NCBI GenBank assembly: GCA_900472605.1
Contig: UCJD01000020.1
Location: 285,352-349,351 of the forward strand
Source: Hyphomicrobiales bacterium
Lineage (GTDB): Bacteria > Pseudomonadota > Alphaproteobacteria > Rhizobiales > Rhizobiaceae
Direction of reading: 5' to 3'
DNA length: 64,000 bases
A program made the translations under genes and the position numbers. Of this stretch, positions 25,266-35,807 are shown piece by piece; the stretch's first letter is position 1, and each line of letters begins with the position of its first letter. Under the pieces are notes generated by a model. That model searched no databases, was not told where the DNA came from, and saw only the letters and a program-made list of their open reading frames with translations.

Positions 25266-27598
25266 TGCGTATCCCACACCGTTACAAGCTGGCGCTCGCC
25301 GCAACATCCCTGTCCCTGATCGTCGACAGCGCGTTCGCGCAGTCCCCGATGGCCTTCTCCCTTGGCGATGTCGCCAAGGGCCCGGCAGCAGCCTCCGCTG
25401 CCACCGTCGCGGCTGACGACAGCAATCTTCGCCGGATCGGCGCTAACCGAAACGCGCTGTTCTTCAATGGCGAAAGCGCCAGCAAGGAATACGCCTTCTA
25501 CGCGCTTCCGTCCGAGATTGCCGGCAGCACCAAGCTCGTCCTGTCGCTACAGACCTCGATCTCGACCGCGCCGGAAAGCTCGGCCATGCGTGTATTCGTC
25601 AACGACCAGGACGTCGGCACCATCAAGCTGACGGCGGGCGACCCCTATCGCGCTGAGCTCAAGGTGCCGAACGGCCTCATCCAACCTGGCTACAACGCGG
25701 TCTCCATCCTCGTCGACCAGAAGCATCGCGTCGATTGCACGATCGACGCAACCTACGAACTGTGGACGCAGGTCGATCCCGAACACAGCGGCTTCGTCTT
25801 CGGCGGCAAGGCCGCCTCCGGCGGGACGTCGCTACCCGACCTGATCTCGCTCGGCGGCGTCAGTGATGGTCGCACACCGATCCATGGCCAGATCGCTCGC
25901 GGCGCATCGACCACAGAATACAATCGCATCATGGGCGTGATCCAGTCGCTGGCGATCGCCGGCAGCTTCGACCGACCGGCGGTGACGATCGGCGAAGATC
26001 ACGGCCAGGGTCCGGGCATCGACGTCGCCGTCGGTACCCGCAGCGCGCTTTCCTCGACCCTCGGCGCCGATCGTGTCGCGGCGCTCAAGGACGGCTTCAG
26101 CGTTCTTTCCGACGATGGCAGCCAGCGCAAGCTGCTGGTCATCACCGGCCAGACGGCGTCCGACGTCGAGACGGCCGTCGCGGAATTCCAGCGGCTCGGC
26201 GAGCAGCAGCAGAACGACGGTACGCCACAGGGGCTGCGCGCACTTGCCAACACCAAGGGTCGCGCCCTCCAGCCAAACTCGGCGATGCCGTTACAGAACC
26301 TCGGCTTCATTGCCCAGCCTTTTTCCGGCCGCCTCTACAAGGAGAGCGTCAACTTCTCGATGCCGTCAGACTTCTATCCGGGCGACTACGGATCGCTGGT
26401 CATGCATCTGAGCGCCCGCTATGCGGCCAACCTGTCGCGCGGCGCCGAACTCATCCTGCGGGCCAACGGCGAAACGGTTGCCGACATCACCCTCGGCGCC
26501 AGCCGCAACGGCCTGATCGACGACCAGCGCCTGCCGATCCCGCTGAGCAAGCTGCGTCCGGGCGAAAACACCATCGAGTTCGAAGCCCGCCTGCCGACAC
26601 CTGCCGATGCAGTCTGCGATCCCCTGGCAAGCAACGGCGAGGACCGTTCGCGACTGTCGATACTCGGATCGAGCTTCCTGGAAGTCCCGTCCTTCGCGCG
26701 GGTGGGTCGCTATCCTGATATCGCGGCGCTGGTCTCCGGCGCTTCGATGGTGGACCATCAGGATAGCGAGGTCACCTCCGTCTATGTGCCGGGGCTGAAC
26801 TCCGCCGCGCTCGATGCAGCAGGCTCGTTCATCGCGAAAATGGCTTACTCGTCCGGGCGCGTCATGCCGGTCGATCTGACGACATCGGTCCCCGATGCCG
26901 GCCAACGCCGGATCATGGCCTTCGCGACATTCGGAAAGCTGCCGTCGGAAATCCAGACACAGACGGGTCTCGATCTCTCCGCCACGCCGGCTGGCCTCGC
27001 CAATGCATTGCAGGCCAGCAAGCGCGGACAGGCCGCCCCTTCGATGTCGTTCGGCGATCCCTCGACCGGCAACGAGACGGCCGAGGCATCAACGGCGACG
27101 CAGCTCGACAAGGTGCTGGCGCCGGCGACCGAACTCGCTTCGGCGGTCAGGTCCTTCGCCGGCTCGACATTGTCAAAGCTGCATCCGGCATTTGGCTCGA
27201 CCAGCGATGTCGATACGCGAAACTACCAGCCGAAAGACAGCACAGCGCTGCTCGTCGCCCAAAAGGAAATGCCCTCCGGCGGCGTGTGGACTGTGGTGTC
27301 GTCTCCATCCGACGAAACGATGACGGCGACGATCGATGCCGTCATGGAGCGCTCCACCTGGACCCGGCTCAACGGTTCGATCCAGTCCTTCTCGACGAGC
27401 GGCCAAGTCATGGAGCAGGTGTCGCCACGCGATGTCGCCCTGTTCCAGACACAGCCCATGTCGATCGGCAACGTGCGCCTGATCATCGCCGGCTGGCTGT
27501 CCAACCACGTCATGGAATACACGCTGGCGCAGCTCGGCGCGGCGATCATGCTCGGCGCATCGACCTTCCTGATGCTCAAGCTCGGTCGGCGCAAATGA
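25262..27598 (+). CDS. celB: Cellulose synthase regulatory/periplasmic subunit (BcsB family)
   Basis: A 778-residue BcsB-type protein. The signal peptide (MMRIPHRYKLALAATSLSLI, cleavage likely after SAFA) leads to a large periplasmic carbohydrate-binding region. A single C-terminal membrane helix (LGAAIMLGASTFLMLKLG) anchors it beside CelA and completes the synthase channel. ATG 25262 or 25265 overlaps the celA stop. Length fits rhizobial CelB. Confidence 0.93.
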   Translation: MMRIPHRYKLALAATSLSLIVDSAFAQSPMAFSLGDVAKGPAAASAATVAADDSNLRRIGANRNALFFNGESASKEYAFYALPSEIAGSTKLVLSLQTSISTAPESSAMRVFVNDQDVGTIKLTAGDPYRAELKVPNGLIQPGYNAVSILVDQKHRVDCTIDATYELWTQVDPEHSGFVFGGKAASGGTSLPDLISLGGVSDGRTPIHGQIARGASTTEYNRIMGVIQSLAIAGSFDRPAVTIGEDHGQGPGIDVAVGTRSALSSTLGADRVAALKDGFSVLSDDGSQRKLLVITGQTASDVETAVAEFQRLGEQQQNDGTPQGLRALANTKGRALQPNSAMPLQNLGFIAQPFSGRLYKESVNFSMPSDFYPGDYGSLVMHLSARYAANLSRGAELILRANGETVADITLGASRNGLIDDQRLPIPLSKLRPGENTIEFEARLPTPADAVCDPLASNGEDRSRLSILGSSFLEVPSFARVGRYPDIAALVSGASMVDHQDSEVTSVYVPGLNSAALDAAGSFIAKMAYSSGRVMPVDLTTSVPDAGQRRIMAFATFGKLPSEIQTQTGLDLSATPAGLANALQASKRGQAAPSMSFGDPSTGNETAEASTATQLDKVLAPATELASAVRSFAGSTLSKLHPAFGSTSDVDTRNYQPKDSTALLVAQKEMPSGGVWTVVSSPSDETMTATIDAVMERSTWTRLNGSIQSFSTSGQVMEQVSPRDVALFQTQPMSIGNVRLIIAGWLSNHVMEYTLAQLGAAIMLGASTFLMLKLGRRK

Positions 27599-28680
27599 TC
27601 AGCCGCTCCGTCACCTTCAAGACGATGCTGCTGGCGGGTTCGATCGCCGCCGCGTCGGTCGCCCAGGCGACTAACGACGCGGTCGAGCCGGCGGACTATG
27701 TCGCCGGATCATGGATGCTCTATCGCCACGACTATGTCACGCCGGAGGGCCGCGTCATCGATACGCGGGCCAACGGCATCAGCCACAGCGAGGGCCAGGG
27801 CTACGGCATGCTGATCGCCGTCCTTGCCGACGACCAGAAGAGCTTCGAGCGTATTTGGGATTGGACCAAGGCCAATCTCTACGTACGCGGCGACAGCCTT
27901 GCGGCCTGGCGGTGGGATCCGGCGGCGACCCCGCACGTCGCCGACACCAACAACGCAACCGATGGCGATCTGCTGATCGGCTGGGCATTGGTCAAGGCAG
28001 CCCATGTCTGGAAAGACAGCGATTATGCTCGGGACGCCAAGCGGATCGCCGAGGCGATCACCGACAAGACCGTCGTCGACACGCCGTTCGGCAAGGCGCT
28101 GCTGCCGGGAGAACGCGGGTTCGGCGCCACGGATCAACCCGATGGACCGGTCGTCAACCTCTCCTATTGGGTTTACCCCGCCATCGCCGAGCTTGGTGTC
28201 GCGTCGTCGCGCTTTCCGGCCGACGAGCTTATCAAGACCGGCCTTTCATTGACGCAGACCGCGCGCTTCGGTCCGGCGGAGCTGCCGGCGGACTGGATAT
28301 CGCTGAAAGGCGATGTGCCCACGCCGGCGAGCGCCTATCCGGCCCAGTTCGGGCATGACGCGATCCGCGTTCCGCTTTATCTCGCCTGGTATTCGCGGGA
28401 TCATTCAGACCTGCTGACGCCGTTTGCCAACGCCTGGCGGGACACCAACGAAGGCGCCGCTTCGGTTATCGAACTGGCGACCGCGACGACCCTGTCGCAG
28501 ATGCCGGAAGCGGGATACCGCGCCGTCACCGAGCTCGTCGGCTGCAGTCTCGGTCGCGAGACCGTGGCGCCAACGGCTGCCGCGTTCGAGACCACCGATT
28601 ACTACCCTTCCACCCTCCACCTCCTCAGTCTTGTAGCAATTGCAGAAAGGTATCCAAGATGTCTGCCCGATACACAATGA
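27595..28680 (+). CDS. celC: Endoglucanase of glycoside hydrolase family 8 (BcsZ/CelC)
   Basis: A 361-residue exported beta-1,4-glucanase. After a short signal peptide comes the GH8 region with general-acid Glu66 in NGISHSEGQGYGMLIA and Asp123 in NNATDGDLLIGWAL. GH8 enzymes of cellulose operons trim or edit nascent glucan. The start overlaps the celB stop (ATGA). The long frame reading further upstream lies inside celB and is not coding. Confidence 0.92.
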   Translation: MISRSVTFKTMLLAGSIAAASVAQATNDAVEPADYVAGSWMLYRHDYVTPEGRVIDTRANGISHSEGQGYGMLIAVLADDQKSFERIWDWTKANLYVRGDSLAAWRWDPAATPHVADTNNATDGDLLIGWALVKAAHVWKDSDYARDAKRIAEAITDKTVVDTPFGKALLPGERGFGATDQPDGPVVNLSYWVYPAIAELGVASSRFPADELIKTGLSLTQTARFGPAELPADWISLKGDVPTPASAYPAQFGHDAIRVPLYLAWYSRDHSDLLTPFANAWRDTNEGAASVIELATATTLSQMPEAGYRAVTELVGCSLGRETVAPTAAAFETTDYYPSTLHLLSLVAIAERYPRCLPDTQ

Positions 28681-30476
28681 CAGCACTCCTGCTTTGCAGT
28701 TGCGCCATTATCTTCACCCCGTCGCTCACAACGATCACGGCCTCCGTGGCCGGTGATCTGACCAGCGGCTCCTCCGCGAACGCCGTCGTGCCGGCGGCGG
28801 GCATGAGCGCACTCGCCGTCATGCCGACGCAGCGTTCGGCAGGCGGACCGGCCCTTGGTGCCGACCTGTCGGCCGTGCTGCCGAAGGCCGCGGTGACACC
28901 ATCGGCCAACGCTCCGACGCAGGCCGCCGCCGCGACATATCGCGAGGTGGCGCCGGGCGAAAATCCGTTCGAGCCTCTTGCGCAGAAGCCGTCCGCGGCC
29001 ACCGCGCCTGCGCCGGCCGCCAGTCTGGCGTCCGTCCCCGCAGCAAATCCGTTTGCCGTGGCGACTGAAAGCACGGATACGACTGCCGCCCAGGCAAAGT
29101 CTGCGGCGCCGCAGAAGGTGGACGAGACCGCGCTGCGTTACTACGCCAAGACACGCGACCTCAAGCGCCTCGGCGCCGAACTTCGCCGCCTGAAGGCACT
29201 CTACCCGAACTGGGAGGCATCCGAGGATCTGTTCAACCAGACGACCACCATTGACGAGCAGCCCCTGTGGGATATTTATGCCACCGGCGACCTCACCCGC
29301 CTGCGGGCCGAAATCGCCCGGATCGCCAGTGGCAACCCGGAATGGAAGCCTTCGGCCGACCTGATGGACAAGCTGCAGATAGCAGAATCGCGCAAGCTGA
29401 TCGAACGCGCCTATGCCCGCGCCAACTGGCCCCAGGTGATCTCCACTGCCCAGCAGCAGCCGCAGCTTCTCGTATGCGGCGAGATGAACGCGCTGTGGCA
29501 GGTGGGCGAAGCGCTTGCCAAGACCAGGGACATGGCCCGTGCCTTCGATCTCTACAAGTACGTTCTGACGACCTGCGATCAGTCGAGTGACCGTCTCGCG
29601 ACCATGCAGAAGGCAAGCGCGCTCCTGCCGGCCGCCGGCATCACCTCGTTGATGGCGTTCGGGCGCACGTTGCCCGACGGCACCTCGGAGTTCGCAAGCT
29701 TCACCTATGACGCGATCCGCAAGCAGATGGGTGCGGTCAGCGAAGGTGATCCGATGGCTCTTCCGCTTTCCGGCGCCGACCTCGAATCCTTCGCCAACTA
29801 TGTCGAAGGCTCGCAGTCCGCCGCCGACGCGAGCCTGTTCGGCTGGTACTACTACAGCCAGAAGCAATGGCAGCCGGCGCAGGCCTGGTTCACCGCCGGC
29901 ACACAGTATGGCAACGACCTGAAAAATGTCGAAGGCGTCATTCTCTCGCTCCGCAACCTCGGCAAGATGGACGAAGCCTATGCGCTTGCCGGCCGTTTCG
30001 CCGACAAGTCCGACGACATCCGCAAGGAGTATATCGAGATCGTCGCAGGCGCCCTGACGGACACGCAGAGCACGCTGAAGATCAATGATGAGGGCCTCGA
30101 CACGTTCAAGACCTACGTCTACGCGGCGAAGTCGGCCCTCGGCGCGCAGGCGCTCGGCTGGAAGCTGCTCAACGACAAGGGCCCGGCGGAAGCACGTCCC
30201 TTGTTTGCGCAGTCCGTCGATTGGGAAGCGACCGAAGGCGGCGTGCTCGGGCTGGCGGTCGTCGCCAGCCGAAGCAAGAACAAGGTCGAGCTGGCGGCGC
30301 TGAAGCAGCAGTATGGCAGCCAGTATGAGGGCTTGAAGGATTTCAGCACGGCTGCCGCGCCAAAGAAGGCCCGGCGCGTCGTGCAGACAATCGAGGTGGC
30401 TGAGAAACCCGCTGCGAAGAAGTTCAACCGCATTCCTTCGACGAAATGGATATATTCACGAGAATATGCCCGTTAA
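28659..30476 (+). CDS. Exported helical-repeat protein of the cellulose operon (celG position)
   Basis: A 605-residue protein overlapping celC by 22 bases. It has a hydrophobic N-terminal segment (MTALLLCSCAIIFTPSLTTI), then an Ala/Pro-rich low-complexity linker to about residue 150. The rest is a helical, TPR/Sel1-like domain with recurring units such as YYAKTRDLKRLGAELRRLKALYP and WDIYATGDLTRLRAEIARIA. No BcsC-type outer-membrane barrel is seen. It occupies the place of celG in the Agrobacterium cel operon, where a fourth gene affects cellulose output, but I cannot confirm orthology. A scaffold or regulatory role in the periplasm is inferred. Confidence 0.75.
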   Translation: MSARYTMTALLLCSCAIIFTPSLTTITASVAGDLTSGSSANAVVPAAGMSALAVMPTQRSAGGPALGADLSAVLPKAAVTPSANAPTQAAAATYREVAPGENPFEPLAQKPSAATAPAPAASLASVPAANPFAVATESTDTTAAQAKSAAPQKVDETALRYYAKTRDLKRLGAELRRLKALYPNWEASEDLFNQTTTIDEQPLWDIYATGDLTRLRAEIARIASGNPEWKPSADLMDKLQIAESRKLIERAYARANWPQVISTAQQQPQLLVCGEMNALWQVGEALAKTRDMARAFDLYKYVLTTCDQSSDRLATMQKASALLPAAGITSLMAFGRTLPDGTSEFASFTYDAIRKQMGAVSEGDPMALPLSGADLESFANYVEGSQSAADASLFGWYYYSQKQWQPAQAWFTAGTQYGNDLKNVEGVILSLRNLGKMDEAYALAGRFADKSDDIRKEYIEIVAGALTDTQSTLKINDEGLDTFKTYVYAAKSALGAQALGWKLLNDKGPAEARPLFAQSVDWEATEGGVLGLAVVASRSKNKVELAALKQQYGSQYEGLKDFSTAAAPKKARRVVQTIEVAEKPAAKKFNRIPSTKWIYSREYAR

Positions 30477-30485
30477 TGCGAGCAA

Positions 30486-30519
30486 CGGAAGGGTCGATGC
30501 GTCGGCCTTGGCCCTTCCG
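30486..30519 (+). terminator. Possible hairpin terminator after the cellulose operon
   Basis: CGGAAGGG (30486-30493) pairs with CCCTTCCG (30512-30519) across an 18-base loop just after the last cel gene. There is no clear T-run, so this is a weak call. Confidence 0.3.
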
Positions 30520-30603
30520 CGCATATCCGGACTTTCACATGAGTTGGCGTCGTCAGCTTCGCCAATCCCGCCCTATCGAATGGGTTGCTAGGCTCGGATG
30601 TTT

Positions 30604-30791
30604 AACCGCGCCAGGTTTGCCGGAGGCTCCAACTTCGGAGAAAGTGGAGCGAGATGAGCAAGACAACGAACAAGTTTTCACCTGAAGTGCGCAATCGTGC
30701 CATCCGCATGGTGTTGGCGCTGAGCTTTACACGATCAAGCGGTTCGTCCGCCGGCGCCGTCAGGCGGAAGCGGGGGCGAAGCGGGCGATGA
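30604..30791 (+). mobile_element. Relic of an IS3-family insertion sequence (orfA 5' end)
   Basis: The ATG at 30654 opens MSKTTNKFSPEVRNRAIRMV, the near-invariant start of orfA transposases in one IS3 subgroup common in rhizobia. The preceding 50 bases (from about 30604) look like the matching left-end leader. After about 21 codons the similarity stops, and the frame runs into unrelated sequence that overlaps the end of hutC. The rest of orfA, orfB and the right end are missing, so the element is dead and truncated. Confidence 0.7.
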
Positions 30792-31554
30792 TCGCGTGTT
30801 TGTCGGAAGGGTAGCTGAAGCGGACGGCCGTGACCGGGCCGGACACGTCCCATGTCTTGCGTTCGACGACCAGGCAGGCGGAGTTGGGTGGGAGCTTGAG
30901 AAGGTCCGAACGCCGCTCGTCTGCGATTGTTGCAAAGATGCGATGCTCAGCGGCCGTCCAGGGGATCTGCGAGATCAGCCATTTTCCCGGCGGGATGGTC
31001 GAGAAGTCCATGTCCTCCGCCTGCGGAACTGTCTTGAGGTTGATGAGCCGCTCTTCCAGGCAGAAAGGCTGCGTTCCAGCGAAATGCAGGCATACGACAT
31101 AGATGGCACTCTCCTTGCCGGCCACACTCAGCCGGAGCCCATCGCTTTCCGGCGCTCGCCGCTCCCTGCATTCCTCGATCCTGAAATGATAGGCCTTGTT
31201 CAGCGACCGGACCTCGTCCTCAATATCGTAAACTTCCAGAATGGCGGCCTGGTTGCGCGGCTGGGCGACGAAAGAACCTGACTTCTTCCGTCTTTCGATG
31301 AGCCCAGCGGTGGCAAGCTGTGTCAGAACCTTGTTAGCTGTCATCCTCGAGACGTTGTAATGCTTCGCAAGCTCGACCTCGAAGGGTATCCTGTAGCCTG
31401 GCGGCCATTCGCCGCTGACGATATTATTCTCGATATCGCCCAAGATTTTCTGGTGCAAGGTCGCACCGGCAGGCGCGGTCTTCCTGCTTTTTTCCTTGGT
31501 TTGGGCGAATTCTTTCGTCACCGAGCGCTCCCCGCATTCAAAAAAGATTCGCAA
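30760..31554 (-). CDS. hutC: Histidine utilization repressor (GntR family)
   Basis: A 264-residue regulator. The N-terminal GntR winged helix (LHQKILGDIENNIVSGEWPPG ... VELAKHYNVSRMTANKVL) precedes a C-terminal UTRA ligand domain that in homologues binds urocanate. An in-frame GTG 11 codons downstream is an alternative start. It follows hutF by 10 bases on the same strand, so hutF-hutC form one operon. The palindrome at 32986 is its likely target. Confidence 0.92.
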   Translation of the reverse strand: MRIFFECGERSVTKEFAQTKEKSRKTAPAGATLHQKILGDIENNIVSGEWPPGYRIPFEVELAKHYNVSRMTANKVLTQLATAGLIERRKKSGSFVAQPRNQAAILEVYDIEDEVRSLNKAYHFRIEECRERRAPESDGLRLSVAGKESAIYVVCLHFAGTQPFCLEERLINLKTVPQAEDMDFSTIPPGKWLISQIPWTAAEHRIFATIADERRSDLLKLPPNSACLVVERKTWDVSGPVTAVRFSYPSDKHAIIARFAPASA

Positions 31555-31564
31555 TCATAGCCAG

Positions 31565-32920
31565 TCAGGCTGCGTCAAGCAAAGCGGCCATGACGGAGCG
31601 AAAGCGTGCGGCGATCACATCCCTCTGCGTGTGCCGCCCACCGGCCACACATTTCGCGCCAGCGGCCCAAACGCAATCAACCTTTATGCTGTCTGCGAAT
31701 ATCCACTGATCGAGAACCTGGTGTGGCAGGAGATAGGGTGTTGCCGCAATATCCAGCGAAACGAAATCTGCCGCTGCACCTACGGCGATGCCGCTATCCG
31801 ACTGAAGCGCCCGTGCGCCGCCTTCGAGAGACTGCAGGAAGAGGCGCTGGCCCGTCGATTGTTGGGGTACGGCAACGACGTTTCTGGAGCGCAGGCCAAG
31901 ACGCTGCGAATATTCGAGTTGCCGAAGTTCCTGCGCGACCGAGATCGAAATATTGGAGTCGGAACCGACGCCAAAGCATCCCTTTTCTTCCAGGAATGGT
32001 TCAACCGGGAAAATCCCGTCTCCCAGATTGGCCTCGGTGATTGGGCAGAGGCCGGCAATGGCGCGGCGGCGAGCCATGTCTCGGGTTTCCGTTTCGGTCA
32101 TGTGGGTAGCGTGGATCAGGCACCAGCGCTCGTCCACCGGCATGTTTTCCAGTAACCATTCGACCGGTCTTGCGCCCGACCATGCGATGCAATCTTCCAC
32201 TTCCTTGACTTGTTCCGAGATATGAATGTGAACCGCGCCGCCTGCGGCCATCGGCAAGATATCTCGCAGTTCTTCAGGCGTTGCGGCGCGCAGGCTATGG
32301 GGAGCGATACCAAGTCTAGCGCCTGGCAATCGCGCAGTCATCGTCCGGCAGCCGTCCATCAGCGCGGAAAAGCTTTCTATCGAATTGATGAAGCGCCGCT
32401 GGCCCTCCGTGGGTGCTGAGCCGCCAAAGCCGGAATGAGCGTAAAATACCGGCAGCAGCGTCAGGCCGATACCAGTCTCTACGCTGGCTGCGCCGATGCG
32501 CTCGGCATGTTCTGCAATGTTGGCATAGGCGCGTCCGTCGCGGTCGTGATGCAGATAGTGGAACTCGCCAACACGGGTGAAGCCAGCCTCAAGCATTTCC
32601 ATGTACAACTGCGAGGCAACAGCTTCGATGTCGTCCGGCGTCATAGACAAGGCGAACTTGTACATAAGCGTTCGCCAGCTCCAGAAGCTATCGCTCGTCG
32701 GCCCGCGGACCTCGGTCAGGCCGGCCATGGCTCGCTGAAAGGCGTGGCTGTGGAGGTTGCCCATGCCCGGCACGATAAGCCGGTGACGTTCATCCGGCGC
32801 CGAGATAGCGACGCCCCGCTCTATCGACCGTATCGTGCCCGCCTCCATCGTGAGACGGACATTCGTTGCCCACTCGCCACCAAGCAATGCCGCTTCTGCA
32901 AAAATGCTGTTCAATGCCAT
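31565..32920 (-). CDS. hutF: Formimidoylglutamate deiminase
   Basis: A 451-residue amidohydrolase-superfamily enzyme with the zinc motif [12 protein letters not shown] and matching histidines further on (HIHISEQ, HATHM). It deiminates N-formimino-L-glutamate to N-formyl-L-glutamate and ammonia, which HutG then cleaves. It reads divergently from hutI across the HutC operator. Confidence 0.93.
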   Translation of the reverse strand: MALNSIFAEAALLGGEWATNVRLTMEAGTIRSIERGVAISAPDERHRLIVPGMGNLHSHAFQRAMAGLTEVRGPTSDSFWSWRTLMYKFALSMTPDDIEAVASQLYMEMLEAGFTRVGEFHYLHHDRDGRAYANIAEHAERIGAASVETGIGLTLLPVFYAHSGFGGSAPTEGQRRFINSIESFSALMDGCRTMTARLPGARLGIAPHSLRAATPEELRDILPMAAGGAVHIHISEQVKEVEDCIAWSGARPVEWLLENMPVDERWCLIHATHMTETETRDMARRRAIAGLCPITEANLGDGIFPVEPFLEEKGCFGVGSDSNISISVAQELRQLEYSQRLGLRSRNVVAVPQQSTGQRLFLQSLEGGARALQSDSGIAVGAAADFVSLDIAATPYLLPHQVLDQWIFADSIKVDCVWAAGAKCVAGGRHTQRDVIAARFRSVMAALLDAA

Positions 32921-32985
32921 CTCCGATCGTCCAACCTGTCATCAGCCGGCAGAGGAACGCAAATTCCTCTTGCCATGATTTTTAT

Positions 32986-32997
32986 ATGTATATACAT
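32986..32997. promoter_or_regulatory. HutC operator between hutF and hutI
   Basis: ATGTATATACAT is a perfect 12-bp palindrome containing TGTA-TA-TACA, the core known for HutC operators. It lies in the 99-base divergent region, 66 bases from the hutF ATG and 23 bases from the hutI GTG, so one site could repress both directions. Confidence 0.8.
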
Positions 32998-33019
32998 TAA
33001 AAGAAAAGAGGAAGGCTTC

Positions 33020-34273
33020 GTGATCGAAAATAGCGATATTTCAGGGATGGGGGCAACTACGTCGCTGTGGGTAAACGGGCGGCTTCTCACCCTCGCCAAT
33101 GATGCTGGCGGCTTGGAGCTCATCGAAGACGGCGCCCTGGCTGTCAAAGACGGGCGCATCGCCTTTGCCGGCCGCTCGCAGGACCTGCCGCTGGCGCTGT
33201 CCCGGGCGACCGATGTGATCGATGTCGAGCGCCGGCTGATTACCCCCGCCCTGATAGACTGCCACACCCATATCGTCTTCGGCGGAGACCGGGCGATGGA
33301 GTTCGAAATGCGCCTTGAGGGCGCCACCTACGAGGACGTGGCGCGCGCCGGCGGCGGCATTGTTTCGTCGGTCAAGGCCACCAATGCGCTGTCGCCCGAA
33401 GGTCTGGCCGAGGCCGCGCTGCGCCGCGTCGATACGCTGCTGGCCGAAGGCGTTTCCACCCTTGAGATCAAGTCCGGCTATGGGCTGAGCATCGAGGGCG
33501 AGCTCAACATGCTGCGCGCCGCGCGGCTGATCGGTACGCTGCGGCCGGTGCGCATCGTCACCACCTTTCTCGGTGCCCATGCGACGCCGGTCGACTACAA
33601 GGGCCGCAACCGCGATTACCTCATCGACATCGTGCTGCCGGCGATGGAGCAGGGGCATGCCGAGGGGCTGATCGATGCAGTCGACGGCTTTTGCGAGGGC
33701 ATCGCCTTTTCGGTCGATGAGATGCGCATCGTCTTCGACAGGGCGCGCGACCTCGGCATTCCGGTCAAGCTGCATGCCGAGCAGCTGTCCAATCTCGGCG
33801 GCGCGGCAATGGCCGCGTCCTACGGCGCGTTGTCGGCCGACCATCTCGAATATCTGGATGCCGAGGGCGCGGCCGCCATGGCGGACGCCGGTACCGTTGC
33901 CGTGCTTCTGCCCGGCGCCTTCTATGCGATCAACGAGACCCAAAAACCGCCTGTCCAGGCGCTGCGCGATGCCGGGGTGAAGATCGCCATCGCCACCGAC
34001 TGCAATCCTGGTACTTCGCCGCTGACCTCACTCCTTTTGACGATGAACATGTCGGCGACGCTGTTCCGGCTGACCGTCGAGGAGTGCCTTGCCGGCGCCA
34101 CCCGCGAGGCGGCCCGCGCGCTCGGCCTTCTCGCCGAAACCGGCACGCTGGAAGAGGGCAAATCCGCCGACTTCGCCATATGGGACGTTCAGCGCCCGGC
34201 CGAACTTGTCTACCGCATCGGTTTCAATCCGCTCTATGCCCGTATCTTCAAAGGACAACAAGTATCCGCATGA
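33020..34273 (+). CDS. hutI: Imidazolonepropionase
   Basis: A 417-residue metal-dependent amidohydrolase. Zinc ligands are visible in [16 protein letters not shown], with [12 protein letters not shown] and [10 protein letters not shown] in the C-terminal half. It hydrolyses 4-imidazolone-5-propionate to formiminoglutamate. The start is a GTG at 33020 behind AAGAGGAAG; an ATG nine codons later is the alternative. The much longer frame running upstream crosses the operator and hutF and is not coding. Confidence 0.92.
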   Translation: MIENSDISGMGATTSLWVNGRLLTLANDAGGLELIEDGALAVKDGRIAFAGRSQDLPLALSRATDVIDVERRLITPALIDCHTHIVFGGDRAMEFEMRLEGATYEDVARAGGGIVSSVKATNALSPEGLAEAALRRVDTLLAEGVSTLEIKSGYGLSIEGELNMLRAARLIGTLRPVRIVTTFLGAHATPVDYKGRNRDYLIDIVLPAMEQGHAEGLIDAVDGFCEGIAFSVDEMRIVFDRARDLGIPVKLHAEQLSNLGGAAMAASYGALSADHLEYLDAEGAAAMADAGTVAVLLPGAFYAINETQKPPVQALRDAGVKIAIATDCNPGTSPLTSLLLTMNMSATLFRLTVEECLAGATREAARALGLLAETGTLEEGKSADFAIWDVQRPAELVYRIGFNPLYARIFKGQQVSA

Positions 34274-35805
34274 CGATCACGCTTCATCCCGGCAGTGTTC
34301 CGCTTTCCGATCTTGCCGACATCTACTGGAACAACGGTTCCGCTACTCTCGACCACGCCTTCGATGCGGTGATCGAAAAGGCGGCCCGCAGGATTGCCGA
34401 AATCGCCGCCGGCAATGCGCCGGTCTATGGCATTAACACGGGCTTCGGCAAGCTCGCCTCGATCAAGATCGACAGTGCCGATCTCGCCACGCTGCAGCGC
34501 AACCTGATCCTGTCGCATTGCTGCGGCATCGGCCAGCCCCTGCCGGAAAACGTCGTCCGCCTCATCATGGCGCTCAAACTGATCTCGCTCGGCCGCGGCG
34601 CCTCCGGCGTGCGGCTTGAACTGGTGCGGCTGATCGAGGGCATGCTGGAACAGGGTGTCATTCCTGTCATTCCGGAAAAGGGCTCGGTTGGGGCGTCGGG
34701 CGATCTGGCGCCGCTTGCGCATATGGCAGCGGTCATGATGGGCGAGGGCGAGGCCTTTTTCGGCGGCGAGCGCATGGCCTCTGCCGATGCGCTTTCAAAG
34801 GCAGGCCTGGCGCCGGTCGTTCTCGCCGCGAAAGAGGGTCTGGCGCTGATCAACGGTACCCAGACATCCACCGCGTTGGCGCTCGCCGGCCTGTTCCGCG
34901 CCCACCGCGCTGCCCAGACCGCGCTCATCACCGGCGCATTGTCGACCGATGCGGCGATGGGCTCATCGGCGCCTTTCCATCCTGATATCCACACGCTGCG
35001 CGGCCACAAGGGCCAGATCGATGCGGGTGCGGCGCTGCGCAACCTGCTGTCCGGTTCGGAAATTCGCGAAAGCCATATTGAAGGTGACGAGCGAGTTCAG
35101 GATCCCTATTGCATCCGCTGCCAGCCGCAGGTCGACGGTGCCTGCCTCGATCTTCTGCGCCAGGTCGCCCGCACGCTGGAGATCGAAGCCAATGCAGTCA
35201 CCGACAATCCGCTGGTTTTGTCCGACAATTCCGTCGTGTCCGGCGGCAATTTCCACGCCGAGCCGGTCGCTTTTGCCGCCGACCAGACGGCGCTCGCCAT
35301 CTGCGAGATCGGTGCAATCGCCCAGCGCCGCATCGCGCTGCTTGTCGATCCAGCGCTGTCCTACGGCCTGCCGGCCTTCCTCTCGACCAAGCCGGGCCTC
35401 AATTCAGGCCTGATGATCGCCGAGGTCACGTCGGCTGCGCTGATGAGCGAGAACAAGCAGATGTCGCACCCGGCCTCGGTGGATTCGACGCCTACTTCGG
35501 CCAACCAGGAAGACCATGTGTCGATGGCCTGCCACGGCGCCCGCCGCCTGCTGCCGATGACCGAAAACCTGTTCGGCATTCTGGGCATCGAGGCATTGAC
35601 AGCGATCCAAGGTGTCGAACTGCGCGGCCCGCTGAAGACCAGCCCGGAACTGGAAAAGGCCGTCGCCGTGCTGCGCGCCGCCGTGCCCGCCCTCGGGGAG
35701 GATCGCTACATGGCGCCGGACCTGAAGGCCGCCAGCGAACTGGTCGCCTCGGGCGCCTTTGTCTCGGCCATATCCGCCGGCATCCTGCCGGTGCTGGAGA
35801 TCTGA
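34270..35805 (+). CDS. hutH: Histidine ammonia-lyase
   Basis: A 511-residue lyase of the MIO family. Ala142-Ser143-Gly144 in [15 protein letters not shown] form the 4-methylideneimidazole-5-one cofactor. Ser-His in LSHCCGIG (82-83), YGINTGFG, the substrate-binding [12 protein letters not shown] and NQEDHVSM agree with true histidase. It removes ammonia from histidine to form urocanate. ATGA overlap with hutI. Another member of this family lies at 55554. Confidence 0.95.
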   Translation: MTITLHPGSVPLSDLADIYWNNGSATLDHAFDAVIEKAARRIAEIAAGNAPVYGINTGFGKLASIKIDSADLATLQRNLILSHCCGIGQPLPENVVRLIMALKLISLGRGASGVRLELVRLIEGMLEQGVIPVIPEKGSVGASGDLAPLAHMAAVMMGEGEAFFGGERMASADALSKAGLAPVVLAAKEGLALINGTQTSTALALAGLFRAHRAAQTALITGALSTDAAMGSSAPFHPDIHTLRGHKGQIDAGAALRNLLSGSEIRESHIEGDERVQDPYCIRCQPQVDGACLDLLRQVARTLEIEANAVTDNPLVLSDNSVVSGGNFHAEPVAFAADQTALAICEIGAIAQRRIALLVDPALSYGLPAFLSTKPGLNSGLMIAEVTSAALMSENKQMSHPASVDSTPTSANQEDHVSMACHGARRLLPMTENLFGILGIEALTAIQGVELRGPLKTSPELEKAVAVLRAAVPALGEDRYMAPDLKAASELVASGAFVSAISAGILPVLEI

Positions 35806-35807
35806 GG

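Noticed and set aside
28602..29867. 421-codon minus-strand frame opposite the fourth cellulose gene
   Set aside because: Shadow of an Ala/Pro-rich coding region; no start signal or family similarity.
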